From: Enterobacter cloacae complex sp. R_G8
GTDB lineage: Bacteria > Pseudomonadota > Gammaproteobacteria > Enterobacterales > Enterobacteriaceae
Reading direction: 5' to 3'
Assembly: GCF_024599795.1 (NCBI RefSeq)
Contig: NZ_CP102246.1
Span: forward strand, 1,116,001-1,180,000
DNA: 64,000 bases
The notes under the pieces are model-generated. The model was not told the origin of the DNA. It searched no databases and saw only the letters and a list, made by a program, of their open reading frames with translations. This document shows positions 1-5,749 of the stretch, in pieces. A program made the translations under genes and the position numbers. Numbering within the stretch: position 1 is the first letter of the stretch; the number at the start of each line of letters is the position of its first letter.

Positions 1-549
1 CGTCTGAATAACATCTCTCCGCCTTACACCATCGAAGTGGGGCAGAAGCTGAAGGTTAACGGCAGTTCGTCCTCGGGCAGAAAATCCTCGTCGAAAGGCA
101 AAACAGCCAAAGTGACGCCCTCTTACGCGGTGCCGCAGTCCTCCTGGCCGCCTGTCGGGCAGCGCTGCTGGATCTGGCCGGCCAGCGGCAAAGTGGTATT
201 GCCATACTCCTTGTCCGAAGGGGGCAACAAAGGTATCGATATTGCAGCCGCGCGCGGTACGCCGGTTTATGCATCCGGCGCAGGGAAGGTGGTGTACGTG
301 GGCAATCAGCTGCGCGGTTACGGTAATTTGATCATGATTAAGCATGGTGAAGACTACATCACGGCCTATGCGCATAACGACACAATGCTGGTTAACAATG
401 GTCAGAACGTGAAGGCGGGGCAGAAGATCGCCACCATGGGCAGCACGGGGACGGATACGGTGAAGCTGCACTTCCAGATCCGTTATAAGGCCACCGCCAT
501 CGACCCACTGCGTTATCTCCCGGCGCAGGGCAGCAAGCCGAAGTGCTAA
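1..549 (+). CDS. ygeR: LysM/M23-family amidase activator YgeR (ActS), C-terminal part
   Basis: The frame is open from base 1, so the signal peptide and most of the LysM region lie outside the window; 182 codons are present. The end of a LysM repeat (IEVGQKLKV) is followed by a Ser/Lys-rich linker and a peptidase M23 (LytM) domain with GIDIAA, YAHND and LHFQIR blocks. The first metal-binding His of active M23 enzymes, expected just before GIDIAA, is replaced (NKGIDIAA). This fits a catalytically dead LytM factor that activates periplasmic N-acetylmuramoyl-L-alanine amidases during cell separation, as known for E. coli YgeR/ActS. Location next to glyU matches E. coli. The identity is well supported; the activator role is from the family. 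Confidence 0.9.
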   Translation, partial: RLNNISPPYTIEVGQKLKVNGSSSSGRKSSSKGKTAKVTPSYAVPQSSWPPVGQRCWIWPASGKVVLPYSLSEGGNKGIDIAAARGTPVYASGAGKVVYVGNQLRGYGNLIMIKHGEDYITAYAHNDTMLVNNGQNVKAGQKIATMGSTGTDTVKLHFQIRYKATAIDPLRYLPAQGSKPKC

Positions 550-629
550 GTGATTATTTTATCGCCATTTAGTTGCGAAGAGGCTTGTATGAAGAAGCGT
601 AAGGTCTATAATGCCTTACGCACCTCAAA

Positions 630-703
630 GCGGGCGTAGTTCAATGGTAGAACGAGAGCTTCCCAAGCTCTATACGAGGGTTCGATTCCCTTCGCCCGCT
701 CCA
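630..703 (+). tRNA. glyU: tRNA-Gly (anticodon CCC)
   Basis: A 74-nt cloverleaf can be drawn. The acceptor arm GCGGGCG pairs with CGCCCGC, the discriminator T is followed by an encoded CCA, the T arm is GGTTCGATTCC, and the anticodon loop CTTCCCAAG has anticodon CCC. It lies 80 bp after ygeR, as glyU does in E. coli, where it is the integration site of the ETT2 island. The sequence after its 3' end departs from the usual backbone. Confidence 0.97.
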
Positions 704-708
704 GATCA

Positions 709-738
709 CTGATAAATAAGCACATTGTTATTTATCAG
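709..738. repeat. AT-rich perfect inverted repeat just after glyU
   Basis: The arms CTGATAAATAA (709-719) and TTATTTATCAG (728-738) are perfectly complementary over 11 bp with an 8-nt loop. It starts 6 bp after the tRNA. It could end tRNA transcription, or be part of an old integrase attachment region; the sequence does not decide. Confidence 0.6.
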
Positions 739-1245
739 CTAGTTACTTTACCCCGCTAATGCAGGTACAGCCGTAACTACACATTGCACAATCGCCGCGC
801 CTGTCGCGTGGTTGGTGTGTGGTAGTCGGGAGCACATCACCGCGCTGGCAGTGGTTTCAACGTTCTTACTGCGACAGCCCAACAACGAACAAAAGCCGCC
901 TACCCGGCATAATCCCGAAGACTTTTAGTGAAGCGCATTTTAGCCCGATGCCCCCGTTCTGTCGCCGTCGCGAGACGCCGCAGGGGATAAACAGGTTTAT
1001 GGTGGTCACGGTACTTGCAGACCATATGCAAGCTCTGCCGGCGGTTCGGCCTCTCTCCCCTTGGGTACATGGTCATCCTGATAAACATCACTAACTGACA
1101 TAACCCTGATGAAGTCGCCAGAGGCTCCGCTTGTTGTCTTACCACCAACGGGGTTTTATGGATTCTATTGCGGTATGTGTATGGAATCATGTATGTGATA
1201 GCTTTGGTACACTGCATAAAAACAAGTACTGCTGGATGGAACACG
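739..1245. other. Island edge without a recognisable gene
   Basis: No open frame here has a credible start, ribosome site and protein-like composition on either strand; the two open frames overlap antiparallel. No integrase remnant was recognised and no second copy of the tRNA 3' end was seen by eye further on. It is probably decayed island DNA. Confidence 0.5.
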
Positions 1246-1596
1246 ATGCGCACACAGAAAAGTCTTAAAGACATTTATGAAGCCAGATGCGCAAGGTACG
1301 AGAAGCACCTGCACGCTGGTATGGATACCACCTCAATCATACTGAAAGGGCATCTTTTCGTTGAGGAATTGCTTTTTGATATTCTGAAATTGCATTGCCG
1401 GAATAGCGTCCCGATTGAGAATATTAAGCTCGGCTTTAGCCATAAGCTGAGCCTAGTGCATGCTATGTTTGGATCTCATTTACCGGGCGTGGAATTCCCT
1501 AAAAATGTTTGGGCTGCTTTGGACAAATTGAACAAGTTGCGGAATGCACTTGCACATAACATTGACTCTCCAAGAGCTGCCGAAGTATTTAAGTAA
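1246..1596 (+). CDS. HEPN-like protein, possibly truncated
   Basis: A 116-aa reading from the internal ATG at 1246 (MRTQKSLKDIYEARCARY) gives an all-helical, soluble-looking protein. It ends with NKLRNALAH, which has the R-x4-H arrangement of HEPN domains, often RNases or toxin/defence modules. Upstream in-frame codons from 1168 look non-coding. The protein stops at 1594-1596. Another frame carries on with a protein-like stretch (LSKAAVNRFLTEKDI and on to about 1700), so a frameshift may have shortened a longer protein. No partner antitoxin (MNT or other) is visible next to it. The HEPN call rests on one motif and helical pattern. Confidence 0.5.
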   Translation: MRTQKSLKDIYEARCARYEKHLHAGMDTTSIILKGHLFVEELLFDILKLHCRNSVPIENIKLGFSHKLSLVHAMFGSHLPGVEFPKNVWAALDKLNKLRNALAHNIDSPRAAEVFK

Positions 1597-1718
1597 AGCT
1601 GCTGTTAATCGATTCCTGACTGAGAAAGATATTCCGGTGGCGGAGCTGGCACTGCTTATCGATCCGGCTTGGTTCATCATCCTGATGGAACATAAGAAGT
1701 TAATGAACGTCCGTTACA

Positions 1719-1934
1719 GCCGGGATACTGTTCATGGACGAAGCAACCAGCCATCTGGATGAAGAAAATGAAAAACTTATCAACCGCGCCATATCCGGCC
1801 TTGATATGACCCGCATTATCATTGCACACCGTCCGTCGACCATCGCTTCTGCTGACAGAGTTATCTGCCTGGGAACACATCACAGCCCGGAACACAGTAA
1901 CGAAGGGCATGAATCAAAGGGGATCCATCTATGA
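1719..1934 (+). pseudogene. 3' fragment of a microcin/colicin V-type ABC exporter
   Basis: About 70 codons remain of an ABC ATPase. Visible are the Walker B/D-loop ILFMDEATSHLD (from about 1725), the H-loop IIIAHRPST and the usual tail SADRVICL. Wording is close to the C-termini of CvaB/MchF exporters, which carry an N-terminal peptidase that removes double-glycine leaders. The Walker A, signature, membrane and peptidase parts are missing, and upstream is unrelated HEPN-like sequence, so this is a deletion remnant. Its stop overlaps the ATG of the next gene (ATGA at 1931-1934), showing that the two were one translationally coupled operon. It links the locus to peptide export. Confidence 0.75.
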
Positions 1935-2464
1935 AAACTGGCTTTATGAGTTCTCTGCTTGCTTTGCTGGTTCTGGGGGCTGCTAACAGTTCGTTTGCCC
2001 TGACACCGGAGGAATCAGTAAAAGAAATCGCCGATCACCTTGAAGAACTTAAACCCATAACTTGGGTTGCTCCGGCAGAAAAATATCATCTGGTGGTATT
2101 TATTGATAATCAATGCAGCTACTGCTCTGATGTGGTCAAACATGTTCAGCACTATACAGACGCCGGGCTGACCATGTCATTTCTGACTGTCGCCCCGGCA
2201 TCTATCAGAGACTCGGTGATCGAGGATATGGCCAGAGTCTGGTGCTCTGGCTTACCCCGGGAAAGCCTGCGTATGGCCATGGAAGGTTTTTTACCTGACA
2301 ATGACAGTACTCCGGCCTGTCAACACACGATCGTGCAACAATCAGAACTCGCACACCGTGTGGGAATAGAGGTGACGCCGGTAATGGTGGTAATGCAACC
2401 TACACCTGTTGTATTCACCGGGAATGTTAAACCGGAATATATACTTAATACGCTCGGTAAGTAG
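1931..2464 (+). CDS. Periplasmic DsbC-like thioredoxin-fold protein
   Basis: This is a 177-aa protein with a signal peptide (MKTGFMSSLLALLVLG, cleavage near SSFA-LT). It has a thioredoxin fold of the DsbC/DsbG catalytic type: CSYC active site at C62-C65, a second cysteine pair (about C109 and C129) placed like the structural pair of DsbC, and a cis-Pro motif VTP. The N-terminal dimerisation domain of DsbC is absent. The role is likely disulfide formation or isomerisation in the periplasm. It is coupled by a 4-nt overlap to the microcin-exporter fragment and lies 450 bp from Cys-containing precursor peptides, so these are the likely clients (inference). The frame appears intact. Confidence 0.8.
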   Translation: MKTGFMSSLLALLVLGAANSSFALTPEESVKEIADHLEELKPITWVAPAEKYHLVVFIDNQCSYCSDVVKHVQHYTDAGLTMSFLTVAPASIRDSVIEDMARVWCSGLPRESLRMAMEGFLPDNDSTPACQHTIVQQSELAHRVGIEVTPVMVVMQPTPVVFTGNVKPEYILNTLGK

Positions 2465-2623
2465 TTGCAAAAGGTCGCGGTTAACAAGCCTCGCCAGGTA
2501 ATGCAACCAGACGCAGAACTTCCTGCGTCTGGTATTTCCACTGTAGAGCATTCGAGATGGATGTCGCCAGGTAACACTGAAGCATAGAGTTTCTCAAGAA
2601 CCCCATTATTAGCTTAACAGAAC

Positions 2624-2866
2624 TTACCTCAGCAAAGATTCAATAACGCTACTGAAAGTAATATCTCCACTAAAGTCCTTCAGGGCATTGGTATTGGTTT
2701 CCAGATATGCTTTCAGTTTCAGCACTGCTGCCTGCTTGTCTGTCGCCTCTGTTTCAAAATCGATTTTTTCGTATTCTGACGATGTGGATAACTGGTCGGC
2801 GTAAACCGACTGACTTACGGCAGTAACAATATCCGCACTACTTTTAAAAAAGACAAACTTAGGCAT
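2624..2866 (-). CDS. 80-aa protein, candidate immunity/accessory factor of the peptide locus
   Basis: I do not recognise this family. The 80-aa product is soluble and acidic (KIDFETEATDK) with helical character and no membrane segment or signal. The start at 2866 is well supported by AAGGA six bases upstream. It is the last gene of the minus-strand set, 51 bp after the first precursor and separated from it by a strong hairpin. Small genes directly downstream of a bacteriocin precursor often encode immunity. Known class II microcin immunity proteins are mostly membrane proteins, though, so an accessory role is equally possible. Confidence 0.6.
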   Translation of the reverse strand: MPKFVFFKSSADIVTAVSQSVYADQLSTSSEYEKIDFETEATDKQAAVLKLKAYLETNTNALKDFSGDITFSSVIESLLR

Positions 2867-2877
2867 AGATCTTCCTT

Positions 2878-2908
2878 AAACCTGCAGCCTGGGTATTGCT
2901 GCAGGTTT
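2878..2908 (-). terminator. Hairpin between precursor 1 and the 80-aa gene
   Basis: AAACCTGCAG (2878-2887) and CTGCAGGTTT (2899-2908) form a 10-bp perfect stem with an 11-nt loop. In the minus direction it lies between the precursor stop and the ribosome site of the 80-aa gene. It could be a partial terminator or processing stem that makes more precursor than companion mRNA. The short T run is on the plus-strand side, so terminator strength on the minus strand is doubtful. Confidence 0.5.
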
Positions 2909-2917
2909 TCTCATCAA

Positions 2918-3187
2918 TTAACGGTTGGTACCAACATGGTCACGTCCGCCTCCGGTGCATCCACCGCCTCCACCAAACGAACCACCGCCTTGTCCGAAAT
3001 GATTCGCCTGACTGCCACTCCCGCGATTTGAAGTCTGGTAATCACGGTTCTGTTTGCCGGAGTTTCCCCCCTTTGAGCCTGCAGAACCGGATGAGCCACC
3101 ACAATTACTGCCGCCTGAACGACCACAGGTATCGCCCAGCCCGGCTCCTGCTACCGTACTGTATTGTGAAGAATGGATTTCTTTCAT
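2918..3187 (-). CDS. Gly-rich double-glycine-leader peptide precursor, copy 1 (microcin-like)
   Basis: The 89-aa precursor has ATG at 3187 with AAAAGGA six bases upstream. The leader MKEIHSSQYSTVAGA (15 aa) ends in VAGA before Gly, the same arrangement as the VSGA-G processing site of microcin L and GGA-G of microcin N. The predicted core of 74 aa is over one third Gly, rich in Ser and Asn, with C21, C29 and C77. No hydrophobic segment is present, unlike known class II microcins. The Gly/Ser/Cys composition recalls microcin B17, but no cyclodehydratase/oxidase genes are nearby. A paralogue lies upstream at 3432-3704. The context (exporter fragment, DsbC-like protein) supports a secreted disulfide-bonded peptide; activity is unknown. 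Confidence 0.75.
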   Translation of the reverse strand: MKEIHSSQYSTVAGAGLGDTCGRSGGSNCGGSSGSAGSKGGNSGKQNRDYQTSNRGSGSQANHFGQGGGSFGGGGGCTGGGRDHVGTNR

Positions 3188-3376
3188 TTGAATTCCTTTT
3201 GCAAAAATGAGCGACCTCAGAAGAGCCAGTACTGATTTCGTTAACGGGAGAGGTCCAGTTCAGACCGGTGAAAAACAGTATCACTGTCTGTATCACAAGA
3301 AGAGCAGTCAATACTTGCTTCCCACATGCTCGCTGTATTGGCTCTGCAGTTTATCTGTGCTGCTGTCTTTGGTCAT
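3105..3376 (-). pseudogene. Frameshifted small membrane protein, possible lost immunity gene
   Basis: Between the two precursors an ATG at 3376, with AAGG about 10 bases upstream, opens a 22-codon frame (MTKDSSTDKLQSQYSEHVG) that stops at 3308. Adding one G in the GTGGGAAG run at about 3324 would join it to the frame KQVLTALLVIQTVILFFTGL, a clear membrane segment, which continues into the start of precursor 1. A small single- or two-span membrane protein directly after precursor 2 is what a class II microcin immunity gene looks like. The frameshift reading is inference; it could also be chance. Confidence 0.35.
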
Positions 3377-3431
3377 ATTTAACGGGCCTTAAACACAGGG
3401 CTTCCCCTGCGTGGATAAAGGAACTCAGTGA

Positions 3432-3704
3432 TTAACGGCCATCAGCAGAGGTCCGTCCTCTGGCTCCTCCGGAACAGCCACCGGATGAACCAAACGAACC
3501 ACCGCCTTGTTCGAAATGATTCGCCTGACTGCCACTCCAGCGGTTTGAGGTCTGGTAATCACGGTGCTGTTTGTCTGAACTTCCCCCATTATGACCAGCA
3601 GAACCGGATGAGCCACCACAATTACTGCCGCCAGAAGGGCCACAGGTATCCCCCAGCCCGGCTCCGGATACGTTACTGTACGGCGTCTTATCTATAACTT
3701 TCAA
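3432..3704 (-). CDS. Gly-rich double-glycine-leader peptide precursor, copy 2 (microcin-like)
   Basis: This 90-aa paralogue of the 2918-3187 peptide has leader MKVIDKTPYSNVSGA and a 75-aa core beginning GLGDTCGPSGGSNCGG. All three cysteines (21, 29, 77) are at the same positions as in copy 1, and the middle block RDYQTSNR-SGSQANHF is shared. The C-termini differ most (SSGGCSGGARGRTSADGR here). The start is TTG at 3704, aligned exactly with the ATG of copy 1: both sit six bases after AAAAGGA. The spacer and start here lie in a run of eight T on the coding strand. Expression could therefore be weak or slip-prone. It is first in the minus-strand set. Confidence 0.72.
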   Translation of the reverse strand: MKVIDKTPYSNVSGAGLGDTCGPSGGSNCGGSSGSAGHNGGSSDKQHRDYQTSNRWSGSQANHFEQGGGSFGSSGGCSGGARGRTSADGR

Positions 3705-3730
3705 AAAAAATCCTTTTACAGTTTTTTTAA

Positions 3731-3768
3731 TTAAACCCTGAGCAAATATTGAATCGCCACGGGTTTAA
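3731..3768. repeat. Inverted repeat upstream of precursor 2
   Basis: TTAAACCC (3731-3738) and GGGTTTAA (3761-3768) are perfect 8-bp complements with a 22-nt spacer, lying 27-64 bp before the TTG start of precursor 2. It may be an operator or mRNA leader stem. No regulator gene is left in the locus. Confidence 0.4.
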
Positions 3769-3789
3769 CAGACACCTCAGAGTCATTTA

Positions 3790-4324
3790 TGGACTGACCC
3801 CGCCCCGGTAGACGATCCTGCCCTATAGTTTGAGCATAGGAGGAGCGTATGGGCACACCACGATTTACACCTGAATTTAAGGAAGAAGCCGTCCGTCAGA
3901 TAACGGAACGCGGTTATTCCGTCGCCGAAGTATCTGGCCGTCTGGGCGTCTCTGCACACAGCCTCTACAAGTGGCTACGGGCTATCAAACCTGATAACAA
4001 CGAGCAGCATGCCCGGGATTTACTGGAAGCTAAAAGCGAGATCCTGAAACTCCGGGCCAATAACCTGGCACCGAGCATGAGCCGGCGTGGCAACTGCCAG
4101 GATAATGCGGTGGCCGAATCGTTCTTCAGTTCACTGAAAAAAGAACGCATCAGGAAGAGAATATACAAAACCCGAGATCTGGCCCGGGCGGATATCTTCG
4201 ATTACATTGAAGTGTTCTACAACCGGGCCCGGCGCCACAGTCACCTCGGCGGCGTCAGTCCGGAGGCCTTCGAACAGGCCTCGTCGTGAGGACAGGAAAT
4301 GTCTACTGTTGTGGGGTCAGTCCA
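3790..4324 (+). mobile_element. Internally deleted IS3-family element
   Basis: Terminal inverted repeats TGGACTGACCCC (3790-3801) and GGGGTCAGTCCA (4313-4324) bound a 535-bp unit holding a single fused transposase frame. Full IS3-family members are about 1.2-1.5 kb, so most of the interior is gone. No target-site duplication is evident at the edges (TTTA versus AACA), which suggests later rearrangement. It separates the peptide locus from the T6SS fragment. Confidence 0.85.
3849..4289 (+). pseudogene. IS3-family transposase, OrfA-OrfB in-frame deletion fusion
   Basis: Residues 1 to about 75 ([17 protein letters not shown], helix-turn-helix [20 protein letters not shown]) are the N-terminal part of OrfA. 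From [22 protein letters not shown] onward is the C-terminal end of the OrfB integrase, with [16 protein letters not shown] and the final [12 protein letters not shown]. The leucine-zipper end of OrfA and most of the DDE domain are deleted, the last catalytic Glu region (AESFF) remaining. It cannot be active alone. Start ATG 3849 has a GGAGG-like site (ATAGGAGGAGCGT). Confidence 0.85.
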
Positions 4325-4593
4325 AACACCAACACGGGCAATGGGTGAGAATGCGGGGAGCTTTTAGCTGGGCTGCTGAATATACCTACAGGCTGGATAA
4401 AGAAAAGCTCACTGATTACTCTCTTGAACAGCAAGCCTCTATTTTAGCTGATTACTGGTTACTGCTGGTTTATGGGATCAGTAAGTGGTCTTACTATCAG
4501 AGACCAGGGCGCATGGGGATGTACCGGGGCGTAGATTTGTTGCAGGATGTCCCTTCGCTTTACCAGAAAATCGTAACAGGGAAGGGGCGTTAA
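4325..4593 (+). pseudogene. C-terminal fragment of a T6SS/VgrG-linked (Rhs-annotated) protein
   Basis: The frame entering from the IS end reads AAEYTYRLDKEKLTDYSLEQQASILADYWLLL and stops at 4593. The DYSLEQQASI-x-DY block is typical of the C-terminus of proteins found in T6SS vgrG islands and often annotated type IV secretion protein Rhs. The N-terminal part was lost at the IS border. The T6SS immunity-type lipoprotein follows after 2 bp, the expected effector-immunity order. Family assignment is from memory of this motif. Confidence 0.55.
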
Positions 4594-4595
4594 AC

Positions 4596-4952
4596 ATGAA
4601 AAACAAAATGTTGCTGGGTGTTGTATTCCTCTTAACGGGATGCCCTGGGCCAGGTGATCGAATGGTAAATCGTGAATCTACAACGGCATTGATCAAAGAT
4701 AATCAAGTTTGTGTGTTGTCACCACTGGAGCCGCAGGAACGGATCACTGCTATTCAAATCAAAAGCGATAATAACGACTCTCTTCACAAGATTTTCGATG
4801 ACAAGCCTGTTTATGTACCGAAGGGGGAGTGTCTTCCTGTATTTGGATTTAAGTTTACGTCTGGGGAGCGGTATAACTTCGCGTATGACGTCCAATCTGA
4901 TACGTCAGAATCACATTTAGTCACCGCTGAACTTTCTTACCCTAAAGAATAG
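4596..4952 (+). CDS. Putative T6SS immunity periplasmic lipoprotein
   Basis: This is a 118-aa protein from ATG 4596 with a lipoprotein signal (MKNKMLLGVVFLLTGC, lipobox LTGC, Cys15) followed by PGPGDR, a wording typical of the family annotated putative T6SS immunity periplasmic lipoprotein. The mature part is a small beta-rich domain with two further cysteines. It directly follows (2 bp) the effector-tail fragment and has GGGG about 10 bases upstream of the start. The cognate effector is broken here, so it is an orphan immunity gene that could still protect against kin carrying the effector. Confidence 0.65.
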   Translation: MKNKMLLGVVFLLTGCPGPGDRMVNRESTTALIKDNQVCVLSPLEPQERITAIQIKSDNNDSLHKIFDDKPVYVPKGECLPVFGFKFTSGERYNFAYDVQSDTSESHLVTAELSYPKE

Positions 4953-5651
4953 GGGCAAACTGCCCCTTTATATTCATTTCAACGCACGTACGTGATCAAG
5001 TAAGCGTTTAATGCGCGTATATATCTTTTAATGCATATAGTCTATCACGCTTGCTGAAGCCGCTTAACAACCTGATCGAAGGCTCCCACTTGTAACTGGC
5101 ATAATCCTTAAATATCAGTAAGATGGGTCAGAAGGTCTTTCGTCGATAGAAGGTAGTTTTGCTGAGAGCCAGCCTGTCTTGAGCCATTGCTGGAGAGCCT
5201 CTCATAACGCGTAAGCCTTGTATGCGCACATTTCCTGTGTACGGCATAATCAGTCAGTACCAACTTTCTCGCTTACCCCTGAATTAACCAGACAGGTCTT
5301 GTATCGTTTAACGATATAGCGGTATTACAATTACGTTGCCTTTTAATTAAACAGGGATGTGCTTTGCTAATTGCAGGTTGTGGCTCTTCCATGGTGCGCT
5401 TTTTCAGGCACCATGATCTTTTTAATTACGTGAATATGCAGCCCTGAATGCGTATTCAGAACCGATATTACCCCACTGGTGTTTATTTGGCATGAAATGA
5501 GTGTGCTGCTTCCACTCAGGTACCCTAACCGAAAGCGTGCTGTGTTTCTGGATGGCGTTAATCAAGACGCGTCTTGTTTCAAACCGCTGCCGATATTGAG
5601 AGGATATACAACATAACAAAGAGTAATGCCGTGTGTGTTTATTGCCTGTTG
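4953..5651. other. Gene-free island remnant
   Basis: About 700 bp without a credible gene on either strand. It is AT-rich and holds a short palindrome TATCGTTTAACGATA (5302-5316). No integrase, tRNA-end repeat or IS end was recognised. It is likely the decayed distal part of the glyU island. Confidence 0.5.
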
Positions 5652-5684
5652 GTGTAGCGCATATGTTGAACATGTGCGCTACAC
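5652..5684. repeat. 33-bp near-perfect palindrome
   Basis: The arms GTGTAGCGCA and TGCGCTACAC are perfectly complementary and the inner part (TATGTT-G-AACATG) continues the symmetry with a single G.T wobble, giving a 16-bp stem. A run of T (ATTTTTTG) begins 5 bp after it. It lies 66 bp beyond the 3' end of the lectin gene and near the island border. It may be a terminator for plus-strand island transcription or a recombinase/attachment-type site. Confidence 0.6.
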
Positions 5685-5749
5685 AATTTTTTGAACATCA
5701 AACTGCCATCCAGCATTCTCACAGAATAGCAGACCGACATTTCTGTAGA

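Noticed and set aside
819..1274. Overlapping open frames on both strands after glyU
   Set aside because: They overlap each other antiparallel, have no ribosome sites and unusual composition; treated as non-coding island DNA.
2896..3697. Plus-strand frames opposite the two precursor peptides
   Set aside because: Antisense shadows of low-complexity Gly codons; the minus-strand frames have matching ribosome sites and conserved leaders.
2918..3704. Microcin B17-type thiazole/oxazole-modified peptide
   Set aside because: Composition is similar (Gly/Ser/Cys), but no cyclodehydratase, oxidase or scaffold genes are present and the leader is of double-glycine type.
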